Shown one piece after another: positions 45,557-56,736 of a DNA stretch of 64,000 nt. The DNA is from Corydoras sp. C115. Taxonomy: Eukaryota > Chordata > Actinopteri > Siluriformes > Callichthyidae. Location of the stretch: positions 147,501 to 211,500 of the forward strand of contig JAFMOC010000271.1 in assembly GCA_019802505.1 (NCBI GenBank). Reading direction: 5' to 3'. A program made the position numbers and the translations under genes. The notes below the pieces were generated by a model that was not told the origin of the DNA, made no database searches, and worked only from the letters and a program-made list of their open reading frames with translations. Numbering within the stretch: position 1 is the first letter of the stretch; each line of letters opens with the position of its first letter.

Positions 45557-46024
45557 CGAGTCGCCCGGGAACGGCCGATGAGGCGGCGCGTGGGCGCCGG
45601 CGCCATGACGGACCCGCACCCGTGGGCTTTTATTGTTTCGTTTGGTAGGAGTCCCGTTCCCCTGACGTTCCGCCGACGTTCCCCTCGACGTCCCGCCGCG
45701 GCCGCTGCATGGTTTAGAGATCTAGCTCTTTATAATCCGCTGTTCCGTTTCGATCTACGTCTGAAACGCTGCGCCTGCGTGAGGCGCCGTTCCTCAAGAT
45801 CTTGGAGGGCGTTTGGTTTTGAATCTGGAGGAGGGGCTCGTTTTATTTTGAAGGCGTTCGTTTGGGGGGGGGGGGGGGGGGGGACGGGGGGGACTTTCAG
45901 AGAGCGAAGAGCGAAGTCAGGACCCAATCACAGGGGCCCGTGAGCTGATGTTCTGCTTTGGTTTGGGGGGGGGGGGGGGGGGGCTGCAAGTGTGTGTCTG
46001 ACAGATGGGATTAATTAATTCATT

Positions 46025-46030
46025 AATAAA
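46025..46030 (+). terminator. zmym4: Candidate poly(A) signal of zmym4
   Basis: AATAAA, 470 bases after the zmym4 stop, following two poly(G) runs (about 45858 and 45965). Confidence 0.5.
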
Positions 46031-47500
46031 CGGAGCTCTGGCTTAAAGTCTGGATTCCGATTCATCCCGGTAGGTCCGAGGTCTGGAGTGTAACACTAAC
46101 GTCTTTTGTTCGTGATGTTGCCGCCGCGCTGGAACGACTTAAGAACCTTCACCAAAACGCCGGCCGGCCGGCGGTGTCCTGGATCGCATTCTTACCCCAG
46201 TGAGGGTCATGTGACCAGTTTTCCTAAACGATGATGCATGCGATTTGGGTCGCCGTCGGTCCGTCTGCGTGGCGTCGAACCCTGGCGGTCCATTTAGAGG
46301 TCGCTGTTCTGAACATCCCGGTCCGTTAAATTCAGAACGTCATGACGGTTCAGTATTGAGAGATGTTTCCACGTGATGTCGTTAAAGTGGCACCTCGTTT
46401 TCATATTGTTAATTAATCTTCATTTATTTTCTCAGACATTTTTTCTTGCGATGGATCCCGGGACCTATCCCGGTGCTCAGCAGGAGAGTGCGAGGGAAAC
46501 CTCCGGGATGAGGCTCCAGGCCGTCGCAAGTTATTTATCCCGTTTTAATTTGCCTGCTTTTGAAGTCCTCCAGGTGGCGCTGTGCTTGTTTTTGTTCGTG
46601 CGTTCGGTGAGGGGCCCGGCTGTTTTGTACTATTTACGAAAATGTACATTGAGAGAATTTTGTTCACGGAATTAAACGCTGACCTGAACCAGAACCGCAG
46701 AGTCGCGCTCATTTCTTACTTCCTCTACTGCCCATCAAGGGGCGCCACAGTGGGGCTGTTCTCCAGATCGCCCTTAGAGGGCGCCCTCGACGCATCGCTA
46801 AACCTCCTCCTGTCTGACCCTGAAGTTAACGATGTGCCGAACTCGTTTAAAACGTCTTTTTTGGTTTTACCTCCGGCCATCTCTGAGTGGAACGTCCACA
46901 CACAAAAAAAAAACAAAAAAACAAAAAAAACAAAAAGTCTCATTATGGTCCCCGTTCCTTCGTGGCGCGGTCGTTAAGCCGACGCTCGTTTAAAGCGCCG
47001 TGCTTCGTGAGACGACGACTCCGCCGCTTCCGTCCTGCTGAGCTCTTCATGTAGAACCGCAGGCCTTGGAATTAATTAGGTCTGCGGAACGAGGGCGGCG
47101 CCGGCCGGCGCGTTCGGGGTGGACGCGGCCGGGACGCCCGAGCTGTGCGATGTTTAGCCACGAGATTATGCAGATATTTGCACAGATACATCCAGTGCTG
47201 CCTACGATGTACGGCCAATTGTCATTTGCTGCCATGGCAACGGAATCGAGAGGCTGTTCTGAAGCACTGTGCCGGATTCTGCAGCTTTTCAGACAACTGT
47301 TAAAAAAAGAGAGAGAGAGAGAGCGAGAGAGAGAGAGAGGAAAAAAAATAAAAAAAGGTAAGAAATGCAGACAGTTGGTGACATTTCTGTGCCGTGAGTC
47401 CTGGGAGTGAAGACACTCGATGATTCGACCTTTTCTTTGTTTTCTTTAAAGCTGTGGGTCTGAAAACAAAACGTCTGGCTGCTCGATGTTCACCACAATA
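46031..47500. other. Intergenic, nothing coding recognised
   Basis: Contains an A/CA-rich run (46901-46938), a GA run (47310-47345) and scattered short frames with no domain or splice pattern. Between zmym4 and the orphan gene. Confidence 0.4.
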
Positions 47501-47511
47501 AAAGTTTTTTA

Positions 47512-47845
47512 TTCCATCCATACGTTATCTAACGCTTTATCCTCTATTAGGATCGCGGGGTGGGGGTGGGGGGGTTCCCCATACAGGGGAGAACGTTTCA
47601 GGCATTGGGCAGATACACCCAGGACAGGATGCCTATCAGTCATTGGGCACACACTCACACAGACACACTCTATATGGGGCAATTTGGAGAACTCAATTGA
47701 CCTTGATCCATGTTTTTGGACTGTGGGAGGAAACCGGAGAACCCGGAGAAAACCCACGCGGACATGGGGAGAACACGGAAACTCCACCCAGATGGGAATT
47801 CGAACCGGGAATCCCTAGTGCTGAGAGGAGAACATGCCAACCAAC
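47512..47845 (-). mobile_element. V-SINE, minus orientation
   Basis: From (CATC)n and CGCTTTATCCTCTATTAGG to CATGCCAACCAACTC. The head is diverged. Confidence 0.85.
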
Positions 47846-47962
47846 TCAGCCCACCCATGTCATTTATTTCTTTTAAATGGTTTTGTTTGCACTGATGATT
47901 TTTTGGTTTAAAAAACTTCTCCCATGTGAACGAGCCTGCGCTCGAGCTCCTGTTCGGCGTTA

Positions 47963-47964
<2 letters not shown>

Positions 47965-48013
<49 letters not shown>
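47965..48013 (+). repeat. (GT)n microsatellite
   Basis: About 24 GT units upstream of the orphan gene's probable 5' region. Confidence 0.93.
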
Positions 48014-48017
<4 letters not shown>

Positions 48018-48329
48018 CGAATGAGGCTCAAGAAGTGTCGAGTGTGTAGAGGCGGAGGAGGAGGAGGCGAACAAAAGGCCGAGCGGCGGATTTTGCCGAT
48101 AATTGTACATCTGTCGGTGAAGCCGCGGCTCGGAGACGAAGCGCTCTGTGAGACCGTGAGCGTTCAGGACGAGCGTCTGAGTGACGAACAGGGACGGCGT
48201 CTGATTTCCCCGCGCGGCTCGCGGTTATTAGAGCTCGCTGGAGGTCAAATCCAAGTTTAGATAGAAATCTAAGATCTGATGAGAGTGAGCGAAAGTGTCC
48301 TGATAACTGCAAAAAGCCCCGAAGCGTTA

Positions 48330-48707
48330 TCCGAAAGGGGAGGGGCGCGCGGCGAGTGAAGAAGTGCGAAAGGAGGGAGGGAGAGCGAGCGAGAGAGCGA
48401 GGGAGGGAGAGGGAGAGCTGACAGCGTTGGAATAGGAGGCCAGTCGTTAAATCATCAGCGCTCCTTCACCAGGGAGGACGTTCTCCTAAACGCCGAGGAC
48501 GTTCTCTAAACGGTGGGATCGTCGCGGCCTGGAGAGTTTTTAAACGTTGGCCTGTGGGACGCTGAGAGGACGGCGGGACCGTTCATCTGTCCTTGGGATG
48601 CTGTGATTTCCAGAACGGGGACCTTCTCGTCCATGGTGGAACTTATGGAGATGATTTTCGGCGAGGAGAAAAGTCGGGACGCCTTCGGTTCCGGATCGGA
48701 GGACGAT
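48330..48707 (+). promoter_or_regulatory. Probable promoter and first exon of orphan gene
   Basis: A GC/GA-rich patch (GGGGCGCGCGGCGAG, GAGCGAGCGAGAGAGCG) precedes sequence ending in a good donor (GACGAT then GTGAGT at 48708). An ATG at 48633 opens 25 codons (MVELMEMIFGEEKSRD..) up to that donor, so this may be a 5' UTR exon or an alternative coding start. Confidence 0.45.
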
Positions 48708-49000
48708 GTGAGTTTGGCTTTTTTGATCTGGACATAGCTGGAGAATCTCGAGAGGCCGAACTAAAGCAAGGTGAACATCTATTTATATCGATTTCCAGAA
48801 ACCTGCTCCGTCTTACGGGACTGAATGTTTAGAGACCTCCCGTGGACATGCAGACCTTTCGACCTCGTTGTTTCTTTAATTAAGCAATTAAAGCCTTTGA
48901 TTATTCGTAAGTTCAGCCGACTCCTGGGAATGACTTGAGCAAAAGGAACTTGATGACAGAACGTCCCCTCCACCTTTTCTAACGTCCGTTGTTTTTCACG

Positions 49001-51694
49001 ATGGGCAAAGCGCTGAGTCGTCAGAGCCCCTGTTGCTCGAAGAAGCCAGAGAGAGAAGGCTACAACGAAGATGGCTACATCCCTCAGCGTTCCATCTACG
49101 ATACGATGTGCATCAACGAGCATATCGACCACAGCTCAGGACACAGCACCTTGGGGTCGCGGCGAGGCCGCGAAACGGACTTTTCCAGCAACGGCTCGCT
49201 GGGCGGGGACATGTTCGACAACCGATCGTCCATGCTTCTGACTGCAGGAAGACGACTGGACGAACGGTTTATCTTTGACTCTTTGAAGCTGGCCAACGAC
49301 GAACTGAGATCGCCAGGAGGGTTCGTCCGGTCCGCCTCACCGAGCGTCTCATGCTCTTCAGCTCCCAGTGGCTCCGTTAACAAAAGGCATCACCTCCAGG
49401 ATGGTGCCAAGAAGGACAGCCTTTGTCGGCACTCGTGGAAGGTTCTGGCGCCTCCGAAACTCCCAGAGCCTTTGGAGCTTTCGCCAGGGGAACGGAACTT
49501 TCTGAATCCAGGGGTGGCCTTCTTCCCGAACAGCATGACCTCCCCTCAGATCTCTCCGTTCTCTGGTTCCCCTTTCTCCACTGGTACTCACACTCCGTCC
49601 GTGTTCTTCTCCCCTTCACCGCTGCCCTATCATCAGCAGTTCCACAGACAGTCTTTGCCCACACAGCCGTCGTCGCCGAGACCTCCCTTTTCGGAGCTGT
49701 CCGTGAGTGCCCTCATGTGCGCTCCGGATATCCAAGAAATCCGAGAGAAAGAGGAGAGGCAGGAACCGGTCTCTTTGGTAAAGGAACGTAGTACATTTGA
49801 GACTTTCAAACCCAGACCCGTCGAACCCATCAGCGAGCAACAGACGGTCACCCCGGAGCCTGAAAACGACACCGCTCCCCTTCTGCACCCTCCAGTCTCC
49901 AAAAGTCCCAAAATCTGCACGACCTCGATGGAGTCCACCTGGCCTCGGAGACTGATTGGAAGGAGGAGGACGGTGAGACAGGGTGGAGCAATTCACAACC
50001 TTCCGATTCTTCCTCCTCTACCTTCTTTGCTCATAAGGAGCGTCTCGGATAAAAAGCCGATGCCTCGCCTTTCTCCGTTTCCTGAGCACCAGGGAAAGGT
50101 GGAGGGGCAGCTGAGCAAATCTCTGCGCAAAAACGAACTCAAGGACTTTCCTTTACAGGAATGGAAGATGCTGAGAGACAGAGAAGAACGCAAATCGGAA
50201 TCATCACGACATGACGTGGAGAAGGAAGAGGTCGTGAAGGAGTGCAGCAAAATAGAACCCGTCCAGCAGAAGGTTGAAGAGAGCACTGCAGAACACACGG
50301 CCCCTGAGAGTGAGGAGAACTGGGAAGCCGTTTTGGAAATGGTCAACTCACTTTGGGATGAAACATGGAAGGACTCGGATTCCCAGAATTTGGGATCTTT
50401 GAGGCGATGGCCGGTTTTGAGTCCTCCAACAGGTTTCGGAGGTTCTCAGGCTCCTTCTGCCACCAGTTCTGAGTTGGGGCCCGAAGACTTGTTGGAGCTC
50501 GAGGGACTATGTAGAGAGGACTCGATAGATTCCGAACTGAACGATTACCCTGAGTTTCTGTCTGATTCACAGCCAAAGGAAATTAAAAACAGGGTTGTAG
50601 TAAAGCAACCAATTGGCCAACCATATCATCAACGGAGCATCCCAAAAACCCTGGATCTCAAGCCCTCGCAGAACACGTTTGATCTAGACTTTACCACAGG
50701 AAGCCGAGGAAGGACCAAATATGTGCAAAGTGACTCGCCAGATTCGAACTTGACCTTAGACTCGGATTCCAGTGGGGTTTATATGTCCAACGCCAGTCAA
50801 ACCAGCAGAGATGACATCACCTCGGACGGTGACCGATCTCCACATGAATTGGACTTCGTCAGCGTTCCGTTACCATACAGAGCCAAAAATATACAAATTG
50901 CAGAAATGATGGGACTGGTCAGCCATGAACTCGATAATCCCAAACTGATACCGAACAACAAGAACCCTGTGAAAAGTGTCTCCATCAAAAGAGTCAAAAC
51001 CAAAGATGAGGACGGGTCTGTGGATCATGTGATTCGTAACACTGTGACAACAAAGACCGACGCTCCTTTGCCGTTGTCTCCTTCCAAACACGAGGTCAGA
51101 GCGACGTTGCTGGACAGCGCTGACCTGGATCCCTTTGTCGCCACGGACAGTTTTGTCTATCTTTCCGTCGTGCCCCCTCCCAAACCTAAAGACGGCCTTC
51201 CAAATCCGGACGAGGCCCCGACTGTTCCGGTCAAACCCACTCCTCAGATCTCCTTCATGAAACCGAGTCCGTACCCCGACGAGTGTGACTTCCTTTCCAC
51301 AGATAGCTTCGTGTACCTGGCGGCTCCTGACTGCCACCTGCTGACGGCTGAAGGACACTCTGTGTATGGTGACTCGAGGGACTCGGATTCTGAGGACAGT
51401 GGCTCCAGGGCGGAATTTGTCCAACCCTCTACGGTGGGAGACAGCGACTGGGACTCCGACCTGTCCGACTCGGACCACGAGTGGGATCACTGGGAGGAGC
51501 TGGAGCAGGATGTCCTTCAAGGACTCTTCTGCGAGGACAAATCGGAGACCGACAGCGAGCGTCATGGCAACCAGGCCTGGCAGAGTTCTTGCCAGCGTGC
51601 TGAGTTGGAGGCCATTGTGCAAAATAAAGCAGGGGTGTCTTCGCGGCAGGCGCAGGGGGCCGAGCAACCCACCGAGAGAAAGTCTGTGACCTAA
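49001..51694 (+). CDS. Orphan 897-aa protein with myristoylation-type N-terminus
   Basis: A single long exon. The start ATG at 49001 is preceded by an in-frame TAA at 48980, so the N-terminus is fixed as MGKALSRQSPCC. Gly2 with Ser6 fits N-myristoylation, and the two cysteines could be palmitoylated, suggesting membrane attachment. The rest is Ser/Pro-rich and probably disordered. A motif is repeated: DLDPFVATDSFVYLS (about 708-722) and DECDFLSTDSFVYLA (about 760-774). An acidic Trp-containing cluster DWDSDLSDSDHEWDHWEELE lies near 814-833. Codon use is gene-like throughout, with no stops in 2.7 kb. I do not recognise the family. It lies between zmym4 and the connexin, on the zmym4 strand. 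Confidence 0.85.
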   Translation: MGKALSRQSPCCSKKPEREGYNEDGYIPQRSIYDTMCINEHIDHSSGHSTLGSRRGRETDFSSNGSLGGDMFDNRSSMLLTAGRRLDERFIFDSLKLANDELRSPGGFVRSASPSVSCSSAPSGSVNKRHHLQDGAKKDSLCRHSWKVLAPPKLPEPLELSPGERNFLNPGVAFFPNSMTSPQISPFSGSPFSTGTHTPSVFFSPSPLPYHQQFHRQSLPTQPSSPRPPFSELSVSALMCAPDIQEIREKEERQEPVSLVKERSTFETFKPRPVEPISEQQTVTPEPENDTAPLLHPPVSKSPKICTTSMESTWPRRLIGRRRTVRQGGAIHNLPILPPLPSLLIRSVSDKKPMPRLSPFPEHQGKVEGQLSKSLRKNELKDFPLQEWKMLRDREERKSESSRHDVEKEEVVKECSKIEPVQQKVEESTAEHTAPESEENWEAVLEMVNSLWDETWKDSDSQNLGSLRRWPVLSPPTGFGGSQAPSATSSELGPEDLLELEGLCREDSIDSELNDYPEFLSDSQPKEIKNRVVVKQPIGQPYHQRSIPKTLDLKPSQNTFDLDFTTGSRGRTKYVQSDSPDSNLTLDSDSSGVYMSNASQTSRDDITSDGDRSPHELDFVSVPLPYRAKNIQIAEMMGLVSHELDNPKLIPNNKNPVKSVSIKRVKTKDEDGSVDHVIRNTVTTKTDAPLPLSPSKHEVRATLLDSADLDPFVATDSFVYLSVVPPPKPKDGLPNPDEAPTVPVKPTPQISFMKPSPYPDECDFLSTDSFVYLAAPDCHLLTAEGHSVYGDSRDSDSEDSGSRAEFVQPSTVGDSDWDSDLSDSDHEWDHWEELEQDVLQGLFCEDKSETDSERHGNQAWQSSCQRAELEAIVQNKAGVSSRQAQGAEQPTERKSVT

Positions 51695-52802
51695 CTGTTG
51701 TGACTGTTGCGAGAGAGAGAGAGCAAAAGTTTATAAAGGAGCCTCGTAGGACGAACGGGACGGGCGTCAGGTCCAGAGTTCAGGATTCTGAATGTTCTAA
51801 AGCACATGTACGGCTTATTTATACTTCGTGGATAGCTTTTTGTTTTGTTACTTGAGTTCGTTGCAGATGTTGATCTCGAACCGAGCAGTAGATTCTTGTG
51901 ATTGTGACTTTTATAAAAAGGTTTTGATCAGAACATAGAACAAATGTTTAAATATACAACGCAATACAAAGCCTGAGCACAGAAACACTATATTTGCTAT
52001 TTTACTGTCTTCTATAGTCCGTTACTAACGCTTTATATTTATGGGCTAATTACTGAATGAATGACGTGATTGTAAAGAAACTATGATATCGATTTATTAA
52101 TATAATTTTCAGTGGAATCAGAGAGACTCGTCAGCATTAAACCGCAGCTTGCTTTTACAGCGTGACCTGCACTTCTTTAATCCGCTCCGGTGCAGGAGGT
52201 CCCCACGAGGTTGAACGTTAATCTGTGAATGTTTACCTCCGAGGTCATGGACTTTATATTGTTGCGCCATTCCAATTAGCACAGATCCCATCATGCCTCG
52301 CCGACACCTGCTATTAACCTAATTCTGATTATTATCAGACAGAAAATGATTCATTTGCAGTTCATATGAATCCTACAATTTACGGTCGAAAGTATAGGGA
52401 CACGTCGAGGAAGGCTTTTAACCCCGTATGAATTGGAACAGCGATTGTGATCTCACCTCTGTGTGTTAATATCAGGTAACATCAACCGATTCTCTCCGTC
52501 CCACATTCAGCAATAACCTTCGAGCGGGTGTCCTCCCGCCCTCCTGTGGGGGGCGACCCTACTTCCAGCCTACTTTACGCCGCCCTCAGTCATGTTGCCC
52601 TGGTTCTCCGCCTCACGTCTGCTTTAAAGCTACATCTGTTCAGGTGAGCGGGAAGGTGCGCGGCTATTTTCGGTGGAGTGGTCCGTGTTCCTCTGGGGGT
52701 TTCTGGTTTCTTTGTATTCAGGACTCACGGGCTGCAAATATTTATTCTGCGCAGCTCCGCTAAGGCAATAGCAGTGTTGTAAAACGCCGAGCTGTCAATA
52801 AA
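51695..52802 (+). other. 3' UTR of the orphan gene
   Basis: About 1.1 kb after the stop, ending at an AATAAA (52797-52802). It includes a Tc1-like relic near 52389-52480 (AAAGTATAGGGACACG, TGAATTGGAACAGCGATTGT). Confidence 0.5.
52797..52802 (+). terminator. Candidate poly(A) signal of the orphan gene
   Basis: AATAAA in GCTGTCAATAAAAGC, the first good signal after the stop codon. Confidence 0.5.
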
Positions 52803-53095
52803 AGCTAACGTGAACGAGCCGAGATGCCGGGCCTGTTTCCTTATTTCCTCTCTTGGGTGAAAATCGGCGATTCTTGCGCTCTCTCCTCCTCAGCCTTCCC
52901 TCTCCATCTGTCTCATGGCCTAGAAATATATGATTTCCCGCGTGTGCTGTACGAGGGGAGGATGCAATCTGTGGTGTGGGTGGCCGAATTCGCTATTTTA
53001 GAGCAAATTAATTAGTTCACGCCTAACAAGGGCAAATCTTAATGTAACGTATGACGGGATAACACACAAATGGGTTGACATCATGCTCTGGGGTA

Positions 53096-53132
<37 letters not shown>

Positions 53133-53421
53133 CCCCGACTTGCTGGCACCTTTTGTTGCCTCACACTAACCCACATTGTGCACAGTATGGTATGTTCCAT
53201 CTGTTCCCATGTTCTCCGGGTATACAGTCCTGGTTCTGTGGGCCCGGCGTTAATTTGTCTTGGCTGTGGTTCCGTATCCTGCAGGTATCCTTCACGCAAA
53301 CTACAGATCGAGGTCAGAATCACTGCTCATGGTTTATCCATGGACGTGTCGTGTATGTCTATTATTCAGAACAAACAAGTTCCTCGAGGGATCGAGAACA
53401 TGGAGAGTGAGGACCGGAGCT

Positions 53422-53455
<34 letters not shown>

Positions 53456-53465
53456 CATCATTATT
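52803..53465. other. Intergenic, with GT and ATT microsatellites
   Basis: (GT)n at about 53099-53130 and (ATT)n at about 53426-53455. No coding exon recognised. Confidence 0.45.
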
Positions 53466-53477
53466 AATATTACCATC

Positions 53478-53820
53478 GCGGCACGGTGGCTTAGTGGTTT
53501 AGCACGCTCGCCGCTCAGCGCTAGGGATTCCTGGTTCGAATCCCCATCTGGGTGGAGTTTCCATGTCCTCCCCGTGTCTGCGTGGGTTTCCTCCGGGTTC
53601 TCCAGTTTCCTCTCACAGTCCAAAAACATGGATCAAGTCAATTGAATTCTCCAAATTGCCCCATATAGAGTGTGTCTGTGAGTGAGTGTGTGCCCAACGA
53701 TGGATTGGTGTCCTGTCCTGGGTGTATCTGCCCAGCGCCCAAAATGTTCTCCCCTGGATGGGCATGGGGAACCCCACCGCGACCCTAATATAGGATAAAG
53801 CGGGAGATAATGAATGAATG
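53478..53820 (+). mobile_element. V-SINE with 12-bp TSD
   Basis: Flanked by AATATTACCATC at 53466-53477 and 53821-53832. Confidence 0.93.
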
Positions 53821-53832
53821 AATATTACCATC

Positions 53833-54837
53833 ACAGTTGTGATACTGACCTCGTTTGTGGACGAGTTGTTTATGTCCACAGGATCACCTTTCGTCGGCGG
53901 TTCCTTTCCCGTCACGTTGTTCTCGTTCTCCGCATCACAGCGCTGCTCCCGTAAACCTCACGAGAAACCACGGCTCCAGCTTGCCAAGTACCAATTATGA
54001 GTCACGTAGAAGCATCAGTCATGACAAGGTCAGGGGTTCTGTTATGAGATGTTCATGTCGGTACGTTTGGAGTCGGTGGCTGTGATTATTTTATTTTTTT
54101 TTCCTCCTCAGATCAGATTCAGTGCGGATCTGGAACCCGGTGTTTTCTGCGGGAGGGGGCCGGCGGTGTGGAGTGAACGTGTTGGCTGAGTGCCGCCGTG
54201 TGTTTGTGTTCATGTGCATGTGGGAGGGATGTTGCGCGGTGTTCGTGCGAGTGCGCAGAACCCGGGGCAGGTGCGGAGGCGGCGCTCAGCCGAGGGGGTG
54301 ACTCACCGAGTGGGATAGTTGCTTCTCAGCTCTGTGGTCAGCGGGACGTATTGATGTGAGGCGAACCTTCTCTTCATCCACCGGAGACCCTGCACTGAGG
54401 CCATTAGTGCGCCTCATTATAAATAGAACACGGGGCCTCGGAGGGGGGGGGGGGGTGCTTAATCCAAAGCCCCTGTACTCCCCACAAAATCCATTTCCCT
54501 CCTTTAAATAGACCGATGGACGGCGAGCACCAGCGACGGAATGAGTGGGAGGAATGAAATCGTTGCTGAAGGATCATGAGGTGAAGCTTATGTAAGAGGA
54601 TTGAAGGTGTATCGCCGCCTCGGAGACGCCGAAGGACTTTTATTCCTGACGGCGGTGGAGGCTGCGCTCAGAGAACAGCAGGGCGGCCTGAATGCAGGAC
54701 CATCGGAGGGTCAGGGGGTCAGGAACCGCTCGCTGGACGAATGTTCAGGACTTTAGGCGGCTAAGTGCTCTTTCCGGCATCTGTCCAAAAACCGAAGCCG
54801 CTGATTAAACATTCATCTGGAGCAAATGAAATGTGAA
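53833..54837. other. Intergenic, nothing recognised
   Basis: Mixed sequence, GC-richer around 54120-54330 (GTGCGCAGAACCCGGGGCAG). One G-run near 54446. No splice-supported exon found. Confidence 0.4.
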
Positions 54838-55135
54838 ATAGGAACAGTTTAGGGAAGGCCCTCTTCTGGCCCATCGTGACTGAGCAACAGGGCGCTACGG
54901 TTCATTAAGTCACGGCTTGCTGGAACATCTTAAGTAGCCTGTGGAAGCTTAGCAGCCACCTTTGGTATGAACTGGAACTAGGATTTTGAGCAGCATCGGT
55001 GTCTGACCTCATAAATGGCTGAAACGGCAAAATCCCCAACAAAAAGTCATCACTGTTACTGCTGCCAAAGGGGAGGTGGAGCTTAAAACAGGATGTAGGC
55101 GTGTCCAATAGATTTGTCTGTATTGTACAAATATC
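54838..55135 (+). mobile_element. Tc1-like transposon relic
   Basis: AACAGTTTAGGGAAGGCCCT, GTGTCTGACCTCATAAATGG and AGGCGTGTCCAATA follow the order of the fish Tc1-like family also seen at 26388-26760. Decayed, no open transposase. Confidence 0.55.
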
Positions 55136-55221
55136 TCAGAGCCAAATGAATGTCCATTGCTTAGTGTTTCTCTTTATTATAATGTTTAACCCTTTATACA
55201 TGTGTGTGTATGCATACATAC

Positions 55222-55252
<31 letters not shown>

Positions 55253-55407
55253 GTGTATATAAATATATACAATATATATCTATATATATATAAAATGAAA
55301 ACACCACAGTGACAGCAGCAAAGGCAGTTTTGTGGAACAGTTCAGAAGGAAGATTCATAAGTATTTGTTTTGAGGTCTGTGCTGGTCGTGTGGACGTTAT
55401 TATTTCA

Positions 55408-55413
55408 TTTATT
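55408..55413 (-). terminator. Candidate poly(A) signal of the connexin gene
   Basis: TTTATT on + gives AATAAA on minus, about 97 bases beyond the connexin stop codon. Confidence 0.4.
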
Positions 55414-55509
55414 TATATAAAATAAAGTTATGTACACAGTTTATAAAGTGTCTATAGACCCAAAATGTGTAAAAGCCCAAAATGAAGTGATGTAAATGAG
55501 ATGGGAAGG

Positions 55510-56391
55510 TCACTGCATCAGTTCACGTTTTTGCTTCATCTCTGAGTCTGTTTTGAGGTTCTCACACGAGACCGTCGGATCTCTCCACTCCTTCTTCCGG
55601 GGAATGTCTTGTGCCCCCAGCGGCATTTTAATGTCTTCACAAGAAACCGTAGGATCTATCCAATGTTTGTTTGGAGGATAGGGTTGCCTCCTCAGCGGGG
55701 CCCGATCCGGGGTGTCCTCGGACTTCCGTGCGTGGACTTTGATGATGCATTTGTAGATCTTCTTGCTGATCAGGTAGACCATTTCACAGACGCACAGGAG
55801 GATGCAGACGGCTGAGGTGACCACCATGAAGAGCGTGAAGATCTTCTTCTCCGTGGGTCGTGAGATGTAACAGTCCACAGTGTTGGGGCAGGGGGCCATT
55901 GAGCACTTGACGACTCGCGGCAGGTCAAATCCTTCGTAGATGTGATGCAGGATGTAGAGGAACCCTATATCGAACCCTGCTCTGAAGAACAGGCTGAGCA
56001 TGTAGGTCCACCACAGACCTCCTCGCTTCTTCCCCGGCCTGAGGTACATATGCTCAGTGCCCTTGTGGATCTGCATATACTTCTTGTCCTTCTCCTCCCT
56101 CAGCTTGACGTGAGCCACGACCAGCAGGGAAGGACAGGTGACGAAGATGAGCTGCAGCGCCCACAGGCGGGTGTGGAAGATGGGGAAGAAGCTGTCGAAG
56201 CAGACGTTGGCGCAGCCCGGCTGTTTGGTGTTGCAATCGAACTGTCTGTTCTCATCACCCCAGACGCTCTGAGCTGCCACCACGAACACCAGGACCCTGA
56301 AGGTGAAGACCATGGAGAGCCAGACTCGGCTGAAAGCTGTGGAGTATTGGTTGGCTCCACTTAGGAGGATCTGTAATCCAGCCCAGTTCAT
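55510..56391 (-). CDS. Beta-type connexin (gap junction protein), 293 aa
   Basis: Connexins form hexameric hemichannels that dock into gap junctions for ions and small metabolites. The single exon gives the full fold: N-terminal MNWAGLQILLSG, four membrane segments (about 21-40, 76-95, 127-149, 184-207), the first extracellular loop with C53-x6-C60-x3-C64 and the second with C163-x4-C168-x5-C174. RLWALQLIFVTCPSLL and KKRGGLWWTY are strongly conserved. The short intracellular loop places it in the beta group, closest by eye to GJB3/4/5 (Cx31, Cx30.3, Cx31.1). The 85-residue tail repeats W-x-DPTVSCE twice. An acceptor-like AG just before the ATG fits the usual 5' UTR intron. Human GJB3/4/5 lie near ZMYM4 at 1p34.3. 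Confidence 0.93.
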   Translation of the reverse strand: MNWAGLQILLSGANQYSTAFSRVWLSMVFTFRVLVFVVAAQSVWGDENRQFDCNTKQPGCANVCFDSFFPIFHTRLWALQLIFVTCPSLLVVAHVKLREEKDKKYMQIHKGTEHMYLRPGKKRGGLWWTYMLSLFFRAGFDIGFLYILHHIYEGFDLPRVVKCSMAPCPNTVDCYISRPTEKKIFTLFMVVTSAVCILLCVCEMVYLISKKIYKCIIKVHARKSEDTPDRAPLRRQPYPPNKHWIDPTVSCEDIKMPLGAQDIPRKKEWRDPTVSCENLKTDSEMKQKRELMQ

Positions 56392-56736
56392 CCCTTAACA
56401 GAGGTAATCCTAAAAATAATCAAAACGGAACATTAATGAGTGAAATAACTGCTCGCGATGTTTTTGTAGACGTCAAAGCCATAAGCCACAGTCTGGAGCT
56501 AAATCATTAATCAAAGCTCTGTGTGGGTCAGTCCTACTGAAACTGAAACGGGCCTTCACCAAACTGTTTCCACAAAGTTGAAAGCATACAGTTGTCAAAT
56601 ACAGTAATTCAGTAATTCTGAGGTGTGTCTCATTACTTTTGTCAATATCAGTTTCGGGTGTAACCGAAATATTTAAAGCACTAATCATCAGAGTTCTGCT
56701 GCGATTAGATAAGCTCCAGATGAGGTTCATTAACAT

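Noticed and set aside
46373..46977. 100- and 131-aa frames after zmym4
   Set aside because: No domain, splice structure or codon bias. They look like chance frames in intergenic DNA.
48989..49000. Upstream extension of the orphan protein (MFFT before MGK)
   Set aside because: The upstream codon is TTG, not ATG, and an in-frame TAA lies just before it. The ATG at 49001 gives the myristoylation-type start.
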